Under the pieces are notes generated by a model. It searched no databases and was not told the DNA's origin. It worked only from the letters and a program-made list of their open reading frames with translations. Positions 1-7,929 of a stretch of DNA of 64,000 nt are shown one piece after another. Numbering within the stretch: position 1 is the first letter of the stretch; every line of letters starts with the position of its first letter. Position numbers and translations under genes: made by a program. The stretch comes from Bacteroidota bacterium (GTDB lineage: Bacteria; Bacteroidota; Bacteroidia; Cytophagales; Cyclobacteriaceae), in the NCBI GenBank assembly GCA_018267215.1, contig JAFDYX010000021.1, positions 186,001-250,000 on the forward strand, written 5' to 3'.

Positions 1-1216
1 GTTGTGCTACACCAAACCGATGCTGTTCGTCAATGATGGCCAATCCAAGATTTTTGAATTTAACTTCCTCTTCCAACAGGGCGTGTGTGCCGATTAAAAT
101 ATTCAACTCTCCGTTTTGCAATTGTTGATGGATGGGTGCGCGCTGGCTTTTTTTTACCGAGCCGGTAAGCAACGCCAGCGATATTCCCATTACATCGGTA
201 TATTTTTTTAAGTTATTGAAATGTTGTTGTGCCAGTATTTCGGTGGGAGCCATCAGTGCTGCTTGCGCGTTGCCGCCTATAACCAGCAGCATGCAGATAA
301 ACGCTACAATGGTTTTGCCGCAGCCCACATCGCCCTGCAGCAGGCGACTCATTTGTTTTCCGGATTTCATGTCGGCATAGATTTCGCGGATGACGCGCTT
401 CTGTGCTTCCGTTAACTCAAACGGCAAATGTTCCTTGTAAAATTTTGTCAGGATAGCAGCATCGCTGAATGCCTGTCCTTTAAACTTATCTTGCCGCACT
501 AATTTCATTTTGATGAGCCGCAGTTGTATGTAGAACAACTCTTCAAACTTAAGCCAGTACTGTGCAGCCTGTAAAAGCTCTTGTGAGGAAGGGAAATGAA
601 TATTTTTGAGCGCCTCTTTTTTACTAATCAATCGGTTTTGACGGATCAGATAATCGGGAAGTGTTTCGCGGATATGGTTTTCTGCCAGCTTAAAAATTTC
701 TGTCTGAAGTTTGCCGATGGCCTTGCTATCAATGTATTTAGAGCGAAGCCTTTCGGTTATCGGGTACACCGGCTGAAAAGAGTTTCCCTTCAAGCTATTT
801 TCGCTTACCGGCTCAATTTCGGGGTGGGCAATGTTTATTTTTTTTCCAAACCGTGTCGGCTTGCCAAACACAACGTATTCTGCGCCCGGTTTTACTTTTT
901 GTATAATCCAATCTATGCGCTGAAACCACACCATCTCCATATCGTTCTGGCCATCGGTAAAATATCCGATCAGCCTTCGTTTGTATTTATTGCCAATGAT
1001 TTCAAAATCGGTAAACCTGCCTCTGATCTGCACATAGGGCATGGTATCGTCTATCTCTATTATCCGGTAAAATTTTGTGCGGTCTTCGTAGCGAAAGGGG
1101 TAATACTGGATAAGGTCGCCAAACGAAAAAATCTTCAATTCTTTTTGAAATAAAGCTGCGCGTTGCGGCCCAACGCCTTTCAAAAATTCAATGGGAGTAT
1201 CAAAAAAATTGTTCAA
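1..1216 (-). CDS. recG: ATP-dependent DNA helicase RecG, N-terminal part (runs off left edge)
   Basis: RecG remodels stalled replication forks and branch-migrates Holliday junctions in the cytoplasm. About 405 codons are present. The N-terminus reads [19 protein letters not shown], the wedge-domain start typical of the family. The Walker A motif GDVGCGKT is encoded near position 330 (opposite strand), followed by an APTEILA segment, and the DEQHRFGV box (motif II, DEQH) lies close to the left edge. The remaining helicase domain is outside the window. No in-frame ATG exists upstream before a TAA, so the start is a TTG at 1216-1214, chosen because it gives the conserved N-terminus. It is the last visible gene of the mutY-ssb-gldE-gldD-recG run, 65 nt after gldD. 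Identity is secure; only the start codon is somewhat uncertain. Confidence 0.93.
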   Translation of the reverse strand, partial: MNNFFDTPIEFLKGVGPQRAALFQKELKIFSFGDLIQYYPFRYEDRTKFYRIIEIDDTMPYVQIRGRFTDFEIIGNKYKRRLIGYFTDGQNDMEMVWFQRIDWIIQKVKPGAEYVVFGKPTRFGKKINIAHPEIEPVSENSLKGNSFQPVYPITERLRSKYIDSKAIGKLQTEIFKLAENHIRETLPDYLIRQNRLISKKEALKNIHFPSSQELLQAAQYWLKFEELFYIQLRLIKMKLVRQDKFKGQAFSDAAILTKFYKEHLPFELTEAQKRVIREIYADMKSGKQMSRLLQGDVGCGKTIVAFICMLLVIGGNAQAALMAPTEILAQQHFNNLKKYTDVMGISLALLTGSVKKSQRAPIHQQLQNGELNILIGTHALLEEEVKFKNLGLAIIDEQHRFGVAQ

Positions 1217-1281
1217 TGCCGTTATCGCGGTTAGCCCGCGTTAAATATAATCGGCTCATGGCCACATGGGCAAATAAGTTA

Positions 1282-1908
1282 CTACGGTTTCCACTGAAGC
1301 GTGTTGATCAGATGCCTCGCTTCATTTTTCATAAAATCAATAGCCGGGGCTAACGAATCGTTTTGCACGCGTGTATTAAAATACAGGGCGCCCCGCAAAA
1401 AATTGCGGGTGGAGTCAGTCATGGTAAATTGAAACTGGCTTGGCACTTCTCCCGCAATTTCTGCAATCACCACCGTTTTGCCGCTCGGTGTCTTGGTGAT
1501 TACCTCATCAATGGCGTTGGCTTTGATTTGTTGCTTGCTGGTAAGGTTGTAAGCATCGTTCATCAGTTCTTTCAGCAACGTCTGACGGCCATTTATTTTT
1601 TTGTAAGTGATGTGGATGTTGGCCTTCAGGTCGGGATAATATATTTCCACAAAATGCTTTTCGGTAATCCACGAAGTGTCTTTCAGCAATTTGGCATGGC
1701 GTGAATATTCAAACTGATAGGGCAGCGAATCGGGCAGCAGCCTGTATTCTTCTTTAGGTAACACCAGCCGGTTGTAGCCTTTTGGTTTGGGCTGGTAGTC
1801 GTGCGTGCAAGCCACTAATAATCCATAAGTGATAGTAGCTATTAAAAGCTTTACAAGTGCGTTTGCACTGTTACTGTTTAACCTTTGACTGTTAATCGGT
1901 CTATTCAT
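1282..1908 (-). CDS. gldD: Gliding motility lipoprotein GldD
   Basis: A 208-residue protein with an N-terminal hydrophobic segment ending in a lipobox (LLVAC, Cys about residue 34), so it is predicted to be a periplasm-facing lipoprotein. The mature part begins with a THDYQPKPKGYNRL segment and shows the GldD-type pattern (proline-rich start, then a conserved globular domain of about 150 residues). In Flavobacterium johnsoniae GldD is essential for gliding; its biochemical role is unknown. The ATG overlaps the gldE stop by 4 nt (ATGA), implying translational coupling. The gldE-gldD adjacency is a known Bacteroidota arrangement and supports the call strongly. Confidence 0.9.
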   Translation of the reverse strand: MNRPINSQRLNSNSANALVKLLIATITYGLLVACTHDYQPKPKGYNRLVLPKEEYRLLPDSLPYQFEYSRHAKLLKDTSWITEKHFVEIYYPDLKANIHITYKKINGRQTLLKELMNDAYNLTSKQQIKANAIDEVITKTPSGKTVVIAEIAGEVPSQFQFTMTDSTRNFLRGALYFNTRVQNDSLAPAIDFMKNEARHLINTLQWKP

Positions 1909-3248
1909 TTTTTAACTGCTTCTTCCTGTACGGCTACTCTCACGCGGGTAATTCTTTTCTGGTCAACATTTAAAACAGTAAACCGCAGCTTGTCGAAAGA
2001 AACCTGATCGCCAACTTTGGGCATGTGGTTGTTCAGTTCGAGGATCAATCCGCCCAGCGATTCGTTATCGCCTTTCACCTGATCAAAAAAAGAAGAGTCG
2101 AGTTCCAGCGTTTTGCACAAATCATGAATAGATGTTTTGCCATCAAACACATAAGTGTGATCATCCATTTTGCTGTATCCTAGATTTACTTCATCAAACT
2201 CATCGTGTATATCGCCCACAATTTCTTCGATCAGGTCTTCCAGCGTAATCAAACCGGCCGTGCCGCCATACTCATCCACCACAATGGCCATGTGCACATG
2301 CTTGCTTTGAAAATCTTTCAGGAGCGAGTCGAGTTTTTTTGTTTCGGGAATAAAAAATACAGGCCGCAATAGTTTTTGCCATTTAAAATCTTCTTTCTCA
2401 TCTAAATGGGGCAGCAGGTCTTTGGTGTACAATATCCCTTCAATGGTATCAATGGTTTCGCGATAAACCGGCATGCGCGAAAATCCCCATTTATTAACCT
2501 GATCCATCAATTCAATAAAATTAGATTCGCCATCTACGGCAGAAATGTCCACCCGCGATTTCATCACTTGCCTCACCGAAAGTGTGCCAAAGTTTACAAT
2601 GCCTTTTAAAATGTCTTTTTCTTCTTCTGTTGTATCGTTATTTTCGGTAGTCAGCTCAAGCGCTTGGTTCAATTCTTTTACTGTAGCACTGTATCCTTTT
2701 TTTTCTATTCTACGCTCTACGATTTTGCTCATCGCCATCAACATCCATGAAACAGGGCGGCATATTATTTCCAGAGTTTTCCACAACGAACTGACTCTAC
2801 GGGCTACACTCAGGTTATGCTGTGTAGCGTAAACTTTAGGTACAATCTCACTAAAAAAAGTAAGGGCAAAGGTTACGATAAATGTTACGATACCTACAAT
2901 CATCTCGGCCGGTTTGCGTGTGCCCGTCATCTCCCACATTAAAAAAGTAGAAATGGTAACAACGGCTACGTTTACAAAGTCGTGGCAAATTAAAATAGTG
3001 GCCAACAGCAATCGCGGGTTTTTTAGTAAGTCTATTAAGTTTTTGTCTTTGGTTTCGCTGGAGTGGCGGCTGCCCTCCAGTTGTTCAGACTTCAAAGAAA
3101 AAAAAGCAACCTCCGATGCGGAGATCACAGCGGAAACAACGAGCAGAACTAAAATGGCAGTAAAACCAAAAATATAAAACCAGTTGACCCCGGTGGCCAT
3201 CAGGTCATGAAAAAAATAATTGGTGTCGGTCAGAAAAATTGTTCTCAA
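1905..3248 (-). CDS. gldE: Gliding-associated CBS/CorC-type membrane protein GldE
   Basis: A 447-residue protein of the hemolysin-C/CorC (UPF0053) family. Order of domains: membrane DUF21 region with four hydrophobic helices (about 25-205), a CBS pair (about 225-345) ending in the hallmark [20 protein letters not shown], and a C-terminal CorC_HlyC domain (about 360-440). Family members are linked to divalent-cation (Mg/Co) export; GldE partially overlaps GldD function in gliding in F. johnsoniae. It sits 25 nt after ssb and overlaps gldD by 4 nt. The longest start is TTG (3248); an ATG at 3200 would remove 16 residues and still keep all membrane segments, so the start is unsettled. Confidence 0.88.
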   Translation of the reverse strand: MRTIFLTDTNYFFHDLMATGVNWFYIFGFTAILVLLVVSAVISASEVAFFSLKSEQLEGSRHSSETKDKNLIDLLKNPRLLLATILICHDFVNVAVVTISTFLMWEMTGTRKPAEMIVGIVTFIVTFALTFFSEIVPKVYATQHNLSVARRVSSLWKTLEIICRPVSWMLMAMSKIVERRIEKKGYSATVKELNQALELTTENNDTTEEEKDILKGIVNFGTLSVRQVMKSRVDISAVDGESNFIELMDQVNKWGFSRMPVYRETIDTIEGILYTKDLLPHLDEKEDFKWQKLLRPVFFIPETKKLDSLLKDFQSKHVHMAIVVDEYGGTAGLITLEDLIEEIVGDIHDEFDEVNLGYSKMDDHTYVFDGKTSIHDLCKTLELDSSFFDQVKGDNESLGGLILELNNHMPKVGDQVSFDKLRFTVLNVDQKRITRVRVAVQEEAVKK

Positions 3249-3273
3249 GTATTAGCCGTTCGTAAAACATGTT

Positions 3274-3702
3274 TCAAAATGGAAGGTCGTCTGTTGTATT
3301 GTCGGCTGTAGGCTTGTAGTCTTCCGTTGGTGCCGAAGCTGCTGGTTTTTCATACGCGCTGCCTCCCCCCTGTTTAGAACCCAGCAGTGTCATGCTGTCG
3401 CCAATTACTTCGGTGGTGTAGCGGGTTACACCGTCTTTTTCCCAACTGCGGGTACGCATTTTCCCTTCAATGTAAACCTGGTCGCCTTTGTGCAAATATT
3501 TGGCGGCCGTTTCGGCTATGCCACGCCACAGCACAATGTTGTGCCAATCGGTTACTTCTTTGCGCTCGCCCGTGGTTCTGTCTTTATAGACTTCGGATGT
3601 GGCCAACGTGAAGTTTACCACCATCACGCCACTTTCCAACGTTCGCGATTCAGGATCTTTACCTAAGCGCCCGACCAAAATTGCTTTATTTACACCTGAC
3701 AT
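3274..3702 (-). CDS. ssb: Single-stranded DNA-binding protein
   Basis: A 142-residue SSB. The N-terminal OB fold (about 1-105) starts MSGVNKAILVGRLGKDPE and contains the YIEGKMRTRSW strand typical of bacterial SSB. A short low-complexity linker (about 110-136) leads to the acidic tip DDLPF, the docking peptide for RecG, RecO, PriA and other repair proteins, two of which (recG, recO) are also in this window. It lies 68 nt after mutY and 25 nt before gldE, and a TAACTTTG box (3763-3756) may give it its own promoter. The start is ATG. Normal length for Bacteroidota SSB. Confidence 0.96.
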   Translation of the reverse strand: MSGVNKAILVGRLGKDPESRTLESGVMVVNFTLATSEVYKDRTTGERKEVTDWHNIVLWRGIAETAAKYLHKGDQVYIEGKMRTRSWEKDGVTRYTTEVIGDSMTLLGSKQGGGSAYEKPAASAPTEDYKPTADNTTDDLPF

Positions 3703-3755
3703 ATTGTTATTGTTAAAATGAAGCTGCCGGCTTCAATTTGTTTTGAGCCGAACGG

Positions 3756-3763
3756 CAAAGTTA
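3756..3763 (-). promoter_or_regulatory. Possible -7 box upstream of ssb
   Basis: The minus strand reads TAACTTTG here, an exact match to the Bacteroidota -7 consensus TAnnTTTG, 53 nt upstream of the ssb ATG and in the mutY-ssb gap. I see no TTTG at the expected -33 distance (that interval is the mutY 3' end), so this is a half-supported internal promoter. Confidence 0.35.
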
Positions 3764-3770
3764 CCAAAAA

Positions 3771-4832
3771 TTACGTTCTTCGGCTCTCCTTTAGATAACG
3801 GGCTACCAACATAGGCTTGGGCAATTGAGTGGCTTGTTGAGTGGTAAACCATTCATATCCTTGTTTTTTTAAGTCTGAATTGATTGGAGTTTTCGCTATT
3901 GATTTCAATTCAATAAACCGCACATGCAGTTTTTGATGTGTCAGCGCCTGCACAAAGGTTTTGCTTGCCTGATGTACCTCAAGTTTTTTCAACAGTGCAT
4001 CCTCTTTCATCATTATTTCAATCTGCCTTGTGCGCGTAGATTCAACCAAGTAAAAATCATAAAGCCCGTGCCAGATATCTTTTTCTTTTCGTTGCCTCAT
4101 TAAATATTTATTTTTTGTGCGGATGACGAAGTAATAAAAATATCGTTGTTTGATTTTTGTTTTTTTTGATTTGACCGGGAGCAGTTCCTGAAGACTTTTG
4201 CGGTTGGCCCGACACGACCGGGCATAGATACAATCCTCGCATTTGGGTTTTTGCGGCAAACACTGTGTTGCCCCAAATTCCATCAACGACTGATTAAAAA
4301 GATCTGGATGCTGGCGGTCTATCAGTTGGTTGGCCAGCGAAAAAAAATATTTTTTTCCTTTACCGGAGGCAATATCTATGTCTATTTCAAAAATTCTAGA
4401 CAAAACCCGAAACACATTTCCATCCACCACGGCTACGGTCTCACCAAATGCCAAAGAAGCGATGGCCGCTGCGGTGTACGGCCCGATGCCCGGAAGTTTG
4501 ATCAATTCGGCAAAACGTTCCGGAAATTTTCCGTTGAATTGCTTGACGATTATTTTGGCGCAGCGATGCAGGTTGCGCGCTCGCGAATAATAGCCTAACC
4601 CTTGCCAGAGCCTTAACACTTTCTGCTCAGGGGCGTTGGCTAAGTCAGCAAGCGTTGGAAACTGCCTGACAAATTTTTCATAATAGGGCAGCCCTTGCGC
4701 CACGCGTGTTTGCTGTAAAATAATTTCTGAAATCCAGATTTTGTAAGGGTCGCGGGTGAGGCGCCAGGGCAACGGCCGGGCTTTTTCCTTGTACCAGGCA
4801 ATGAGTTTGTCGGAAAATAATTTACTGTTCAT
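3771..4832 (-). CDS. mutY: A/G-specific adenine glycosylase MutY
   Basis: A 353-residue base-excision repair glycosylase that removes adenine mispaired with 8-oxoguanine. The HhH-GPD domain holds the catalytic Glu (E36 in SEIILQQT), the hairpin LPGIGPYTAAAI (113-124) and the catalytic Asp D137 (VVDGNV). The Fe-S cluster loop is complete: C191-x6-C198-x2-C201-x5-C207. The C-terminal about 120 residues form the NUDIX-like 8-oxoG recognition domain. The start is ATG. It is the first gene of the minus-strand run mutY-ssb-gldE-gldD-recG and is divergent from the HU-like gene. Length and motifs are those of a functional enzyme. Confidence 0.96.
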   Translation of the reverse strand: MNSKLFSDKLIAWYKEKARPLPWRLTRDPYKIWISEIILQQTRVAQGLPYYEKFVRQFPTLADLANAPEQKVLRLWQGLGYYSRARNLHRCAKIIVKQFNGKFPERFAELIKLPGIGPYTAAAIASLAFGETVAVVDGNVFRVLSRIFEIDIDIASGKGKKYFFSLANQLIDRQHPDLFNQSLMEFGATQCLPQKPKCEDCIYARSCRANRKSLQELLPVKSKKTKIKQRYFYYFVIRTKNKYLMRQRKEKDIWHGLYDFYLVESTRTRQIEIMMKEDALLKKLEVHQASKTFVQALTHQKLHVRFIELKSIAKTPINSDLKKQGYEWFTTQQATQLPKPMLVARYLKESRRT

Positions 4833-4923
4833 CCATTCGATTGCGCGAATGTCTAAAAAAACATGGCATTCTAACGAATACTATTGCCGCTAAACTTCAT
4901 CTGCGTGATTATCAATAAATTCA

Positions 4924-4954
4924 TTTGCGTTTGATGGATCGAGAGTTAACTTTG
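4924..4954 (+). promoter_or_regulatory. Bacteroidota-type promoter of the HU-like gene
   Basis: TTTG at 4924-4927 and TAACTTTG at 4947-4954 match the -33 (TTTG) and -7 (TAnnTTTG) consensus, with a 19-nt spacer in the normal range. Transcription would begin near 4961, about 12 nt before the ATG at 4973. This also argues against the longer reading frame that begins at 4925 inside the promoter. Confidence 0.55.
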
Positions 4955-4972
4955 CCCACTCAAAAAACAGTT

Positions 4973-5281
4973 ATGACCAAGGCAGACGTAATTAACCAGA
5001 TTGCTGATAAAACCGGTATAGACAAAGCAGATGTAACCGCTTCGGTAGAAGCTTTTTTCAACATTGTAAAAACCAACATGGCCAATGGCCACAATATTTA
5101 TGTGCGCGGCTTTGGCAGTTTCATCAATAAAAAGAGAAAGAAAAAAATTGCCCGCAACATTTCGCGCAACACAGCCATCGTAATTGACGAGCATTACATT
5201 CCCAGTTTCAAACCCGCAAAAATTTTCATCAGCAAGATTAAAGGCAGCGAAAAAGTAAAACAACTGGCCGACAAACAGTGA
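4973..5281 (+). CDS. HU/IHF family DNA-binding protein
   Basis: A 102-residue nucleoid protein. It begins MTKADVINQIADKTGIDKAD, with the two N-terminal helices of the HU/IHF fold, then the FGSF turn (GFGSFINKKR) and a beta-arm segment in which the usual GRNPxTG is replaced by ARNISRNT. The post-arm YIPSFKPAK corresponds to the conserved VPxFKxGK. A lysine-rich tail of about 15 residues extends beyond the standard 90. ATG 4973 is preferred over the upstream in-frame ATGs because it matches the family N-terminus and lies just downstream of a consensus promoter. It leads the run HU - TPR - bS22 - rng - uvrA. Whether it behaves as HU or as sequence-specific IHF cannot be told here. Confidence 0.93.
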   Translation: MTKADVINQIADKTGIDKADVTASVEAFFNIVKTNMANGHNIYVRGFGSFINKKRKKKIARNISRNTAIVIDEHYIPSFKPAKIFISKIKGSEKVKQLADKQ

Positions 5282-5342
5282 CGGCCACCCCACCAATTAG
5301 GAAAGTAAAAATTTCTGCTGACTAATTGAAACCAGCTTGCCC

Positions 5343-6161
5343 ATGATAAAAACACGTATTTTATTAGTTATCGCCAGCGCCCTTGTCGTCATTCTGATTT
5401 TCATGCTGCCCAAGTCAGTAGTAGAAAATGAAAATCAATTAGCTGCCGCTGGGTCTTCGCACACAGACGGCCCCAACAACAAGATGCCGGCTAACCATCA
5501 ACCTGCTTCGCCCGGACTAACCTCAGCTATTGCCGCAGCCCGAAAAGCATTTAATACTTCTTCAGATAGAAAAAATGCTATCTTTGCCGACTCTTTACAG
5601 ACGCTATACGCGCAAGCCGGCAAGTTTGACAGCGCAGCCTGGTTTGGAGAGAAAGCTGCCACGTTCTTTAACCGTACGCCAAATTTTTTGAAGGCGGGCA
5701 ATAGTTACTATGAAGCCTACACATTCGCCATGGACGAACAGAAGCGAAATGAGTTAGCCGAAAAAACCCGTCATTGGTTGAATAAAGTAATTGATGCCGA
5801 GCCAAAAAATTACGAAGCTAAAGTAAAAGTAGCCATGACCTACTTAAGCACTGGTGGGCCGATGCAGGGCATCCGGTTGCTGCGCGAGGTGCTGAAGGAA
5901 GACCCAAAAAATGAGTTGGCATTGTTCAACATGGGTATGCTTTCGGTACAGTCAGGCCAACATGCAAAAGCCATCAGTTGGCTTAACCAACTGATCGAGG
6001 TCAACCCGAAGCACACACAAGGGCAGTTGTTACTGGGTGTTGCTTACATGAATGCAGGCCAAAACGGTAAAGCGCGCGAGCAATTTGAAAAAGTAAAAAA
6101 AATGGATAAAGACCCGGCCGTACAATCGGCAGTGGATTCTTATCTGAGCGAATTGAAATAA
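5343..6161 (+). CDS. Membrane-anchored TPR protein
   Basis: A 272-residue protein with one N-terminal hydrophobic segment (about residues 5-22), then a low-complexity Ala/Pro/Asn linker and a solenoid of tetratricopeptide repeats from about residue 70 to the end. Two repeats are easy to see: NELALFNMGMLSVQSGQHAK followed by a SWLNQLIEVNPKH helix, and QLLLGVAYMNAGQNGKAREQ. The anchor would place the repeats outside the cytoplasm. It has no catalytic motif; TPR proteins usually scaffold complexes, and no partner is identified. An in-frame TTG two codons upstream exists, but ATG 5343 is the natural start. It sits 61 nt after the HU-like gene and ends just before a perfect palindrome and the bS22 gene. 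Confidence 0.82.
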   Translation: MIKTRILLVIASALVVILIFMLPKSVVENENQLAAAGSSHTDGPNNKMPANHQPASPGLTSAIAAARKAFNTSSDRKNAIFADSLQTLYAQAGKFDSAAWFGEKAATFFNRTPNFLKAGNSYYEAYTFAMDEQKRNELAEKTRHWLNKVIDAEPKNYEAKVKVAMTYLSTGGPMQGIRLLREVLKEDPKNELALFNMGMLSVQSGQHAKAISWLNQLIEVNPKHTQGQLLLGVAYMNAGQNGKAREQFEKVKKMDKDPAVQSAVDSYLSELK

Positions 6162-6177
6162 AATTATTGTTCAACCC

Positions 6178-6195
6178 ACCCCGACTGGTCGGGGT
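6178..6195. repeat. Perfect palindrome ahead of the bS22 mini-gene
   Basis: ACCCCGAC (6178-6185) and GTCGGGGT (6188-6195) are exact reverse complements separated by TG. As RNA this would fold as a GC-rich hairpin, 16 nt after the TPR stop and 17 nt before the bS22 ATG. No U-run follows, so it is not a classic terminator; an operator, an RNA processing site or a weak attenuator are all possible. Confidence 0.55.
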
Positions 6196-6212
6196 AAAAC
6201 CAAAGTAAGATT

Positions 6213-6302
6213 ATGCCAAGTGGAAAAAAAAGAAAGAAACACAAAATGGCCACCCACAAACGCAAAAAGCGTTTGCGCAAAAACAGACATAAGAAAAAGT
6301 AA
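6213..6302 (+). CDS. bS22 / AURKAIP1-COX24 type mini ribosomal protein
   Basis: A 29-residue protein in which about 18 residues are Lys or Arg (KHKMATHKRKKRLRKNRHKK is its core). This matches the AURKAIP1/COX24 domain, the family of mycobacterial bS22 and mitochondrial mS38, which bind 16S rRNA on the small subunit near the decoding region. In Bacteroidota genomes such tiny genes often sit upstream of rng. It starts with ATG 6213, ends TAA 6302 and is followed 25 nt later by the RNase G start, so it is probably cotranscribed with rng. Too short for many automatic gene callers. Composition and neighbourhood support the call; ribosome association in this lineage is inferred. Confidence 0.85.
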   Translation: MPSGKKRKKHKMATHKRKKRLRKNRHKKK

Positions 6303-6327
6303 TTAACCACATTTTAAATTTTTTGTT

Positions 6328-7929
6328 TTGAGTAACGAGCTAATCATCAGCACAACTCAAAACGGATGTCGCATCGCCCTTCTGAAGGACAAACACTTAG
6401 CTGAGTTTCATGAAGAAACAGATGGCAGCAAGTTTGTAGTTGGTGATATTTACTTGGGTACTGTAAAAAAAGTGGTGCCCGGCCTGAACGCAGCCTTTAT
6501 TGACATTGGGTATGAGAAAGACGCCTTTCTTCATTACCTGGATTTAGGAGCCAAGTTCAGTTCTCTGCAAAAGTTCACCAAACTTGTCCGCGCCAAGAAG
6601 ATTACCGGGGGCAAACTGGATAGATTCCAGGTCGAGAAAGACATTGACAAGCATGGCAAAATAACGCAGCAGCTTGCCAAAGGTCAACTCGTTCCGGTAC
6701 AGGTAGTAAAAGAACCTATCTCTACCAAAGGCCCGCGACTTTCGTGTGAGTTGTCCATTGCCGGCAGATACCTGGTAATGGTACCCTTTTCATCCGGGGT
6801 AAGCATATCTAAACGGATTTCAAGCAGCGAAGAACGCAAACGCCTGCAGCGCCTCATCCAGTCTATCAAGCCCGAAAATTTCGGCATCATCATCCGCACG
6901 GTAGCCGAAGGCAAAGAAGTGGCTGAGTTGGACAAAGACCTTAAAAATCTGGTGAAGATGTGGGACGATGGCATTGCCCGCATGGTAAATGCCAACCCGC
7001 GCGATAAAGTTATCGGGGAATTGAACAAAGCCTCCTCGCTGCTGCGCGATGTGCTGAACGAATCTTTCGACAGCGTGTGGGTAGATGACAAAAAGACTTT
7101 TGAAGAAGTAAAATCGTACATCCACCAGATTGCTCCTGACAAGGAGAAAATAGCAAAACTCTATACCGGCAAGCTCAAATTGTTCGAGCACTATGGGGTG
7201 GAGCGGCAGATCAAAGCTGCCTTTGGGCAAACCGTAAGTTTGCGCGGAGGCGGATACCTGATCATCGAGCACACCGAGGCGCTGCATGTAATAGACGTCA
7301 ACAGTGGCAATAAAAGCAATCGCGAAGAAAACCAGGAAACTACGGCACTATCGGTAAACCTGGAAGCAGCGCGCGAAGTAGCGCGCCAACTGCGCCTACG
7401 CGATATGGGCGGCATTGTCGTCATAGACTTTATTGACATGCGAAATCCTGAAAACAAAAAACAGGTTTTCGATAAAATGAAAAGCGAGATGGAAAGCGAC
7501 AAGGCCAAGCACACCATCTTACCGCTTTCAAAATTCGGGCTGATGCAAATCACCCGCGAGCGCGTTCGCCCGCAGATGAATATCGCCACTTTAGAGGTAT
7601 GCCCTTCGTGCAATGGCACCGGCAAAATCAGCGCTTCTATTTTAGTAACCGACCAGCTTGAAAGCACCATTCAGTTATTGTTTGAAAAGCAAAACGAAAA
7701 AAATCTGACGCTGGCTCTTCATCCTTTTTTGTATGCTTACTACACCAAAGGGCTCATCTCAAAAAGACTCAAGTTGTTTTTTAAATACAAGCGTTGGGTT
7801 GATCTGATCAAGGATAGCTCTTTGGGTATTACCGAATTTCATTTCCTGAACAAGGATGGTGAGGAAATTGATTTAGGGTATAAAGAAAAAGAGAAAGAGT
7901 TGCCGGTTGAGCATGAGCTAATCGCATGA
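6328..7929 (+). CDS. rng: Ribonuclease E/G family endoribonuclease
   Basis: A 533-residue RNase G-type enzyme that cleaves single-stranded AU-rich RNA, matures 16S rRNA 5' ends and starts mRNA decay. Seen: S1 RNA-binding domain (about 35-150), catalytic metal-binding Asp residues D323 (HVIDVNSG) and D367 (VVIDFID), the ITRERVRP strand, and a Zn-link motif CPSCNGTG with C425 and C428. There is no long RNase E-like C-terminal scaffold, hence rng rather than rne. The start is TTG 6328, giving the conserved MSNELIIS; there is no suitable in-frame ATG. It lies 25 nt after the bS22 mini-gene and its stop overlaps the uvrA start (ATGA). Confidence 0.93.
   Translation: MSNELIISTTQNGCRIALLKDKHLAEFHEETDGSKFVVGDIYLGTVKKVVPGLNAAFIDIGYEKDAFLHYLDLGAKFSSLQKFTKLVRAKKITGGKLDRFQVEKDIDKHGKITQQLAKGQLVPVQVVKEPISTKGPRLSCELSIAGRYLVMVPFSSGVSISKRISSSEERKRLQRLIQSIKPENFGIIIRTVAEGKEVAELDKDLKNLVKMWDDGIARMVNANPRDKVIGELNKASSLLRDVLNESFDSVWVDDKKTFEEVKSYIHQIAPDKEKIAKLYTGKLKLFEHYGVERQIKAAFGQTVSLRGGGYLIIEHTEALHVIDVNSGNKSNREENQETTALSVNLEAAREVARQLRLRDMGGIVVIDFIDMRNPENKKQVFDKMKSEMESDKAKHTILPLSKFGLMQITRERVRPQMNIATLEVCPSCNGTGKISASILVTDQLESTIQLLFEKQNEKNLTLALHPFLYAYYTKGLISKRLKLFFKYKRWVDLIKDSSLGITEFHFLNKDGEEIDLGYKEKEKELPVEHELIA

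Noticed and set aside
596-1153. Open frame of 185 codons on the plus strand
   Set aside because: It lies entirely antisense to recG, whose wedge and helicase motifs are clear; composition is that of a shadow frame.
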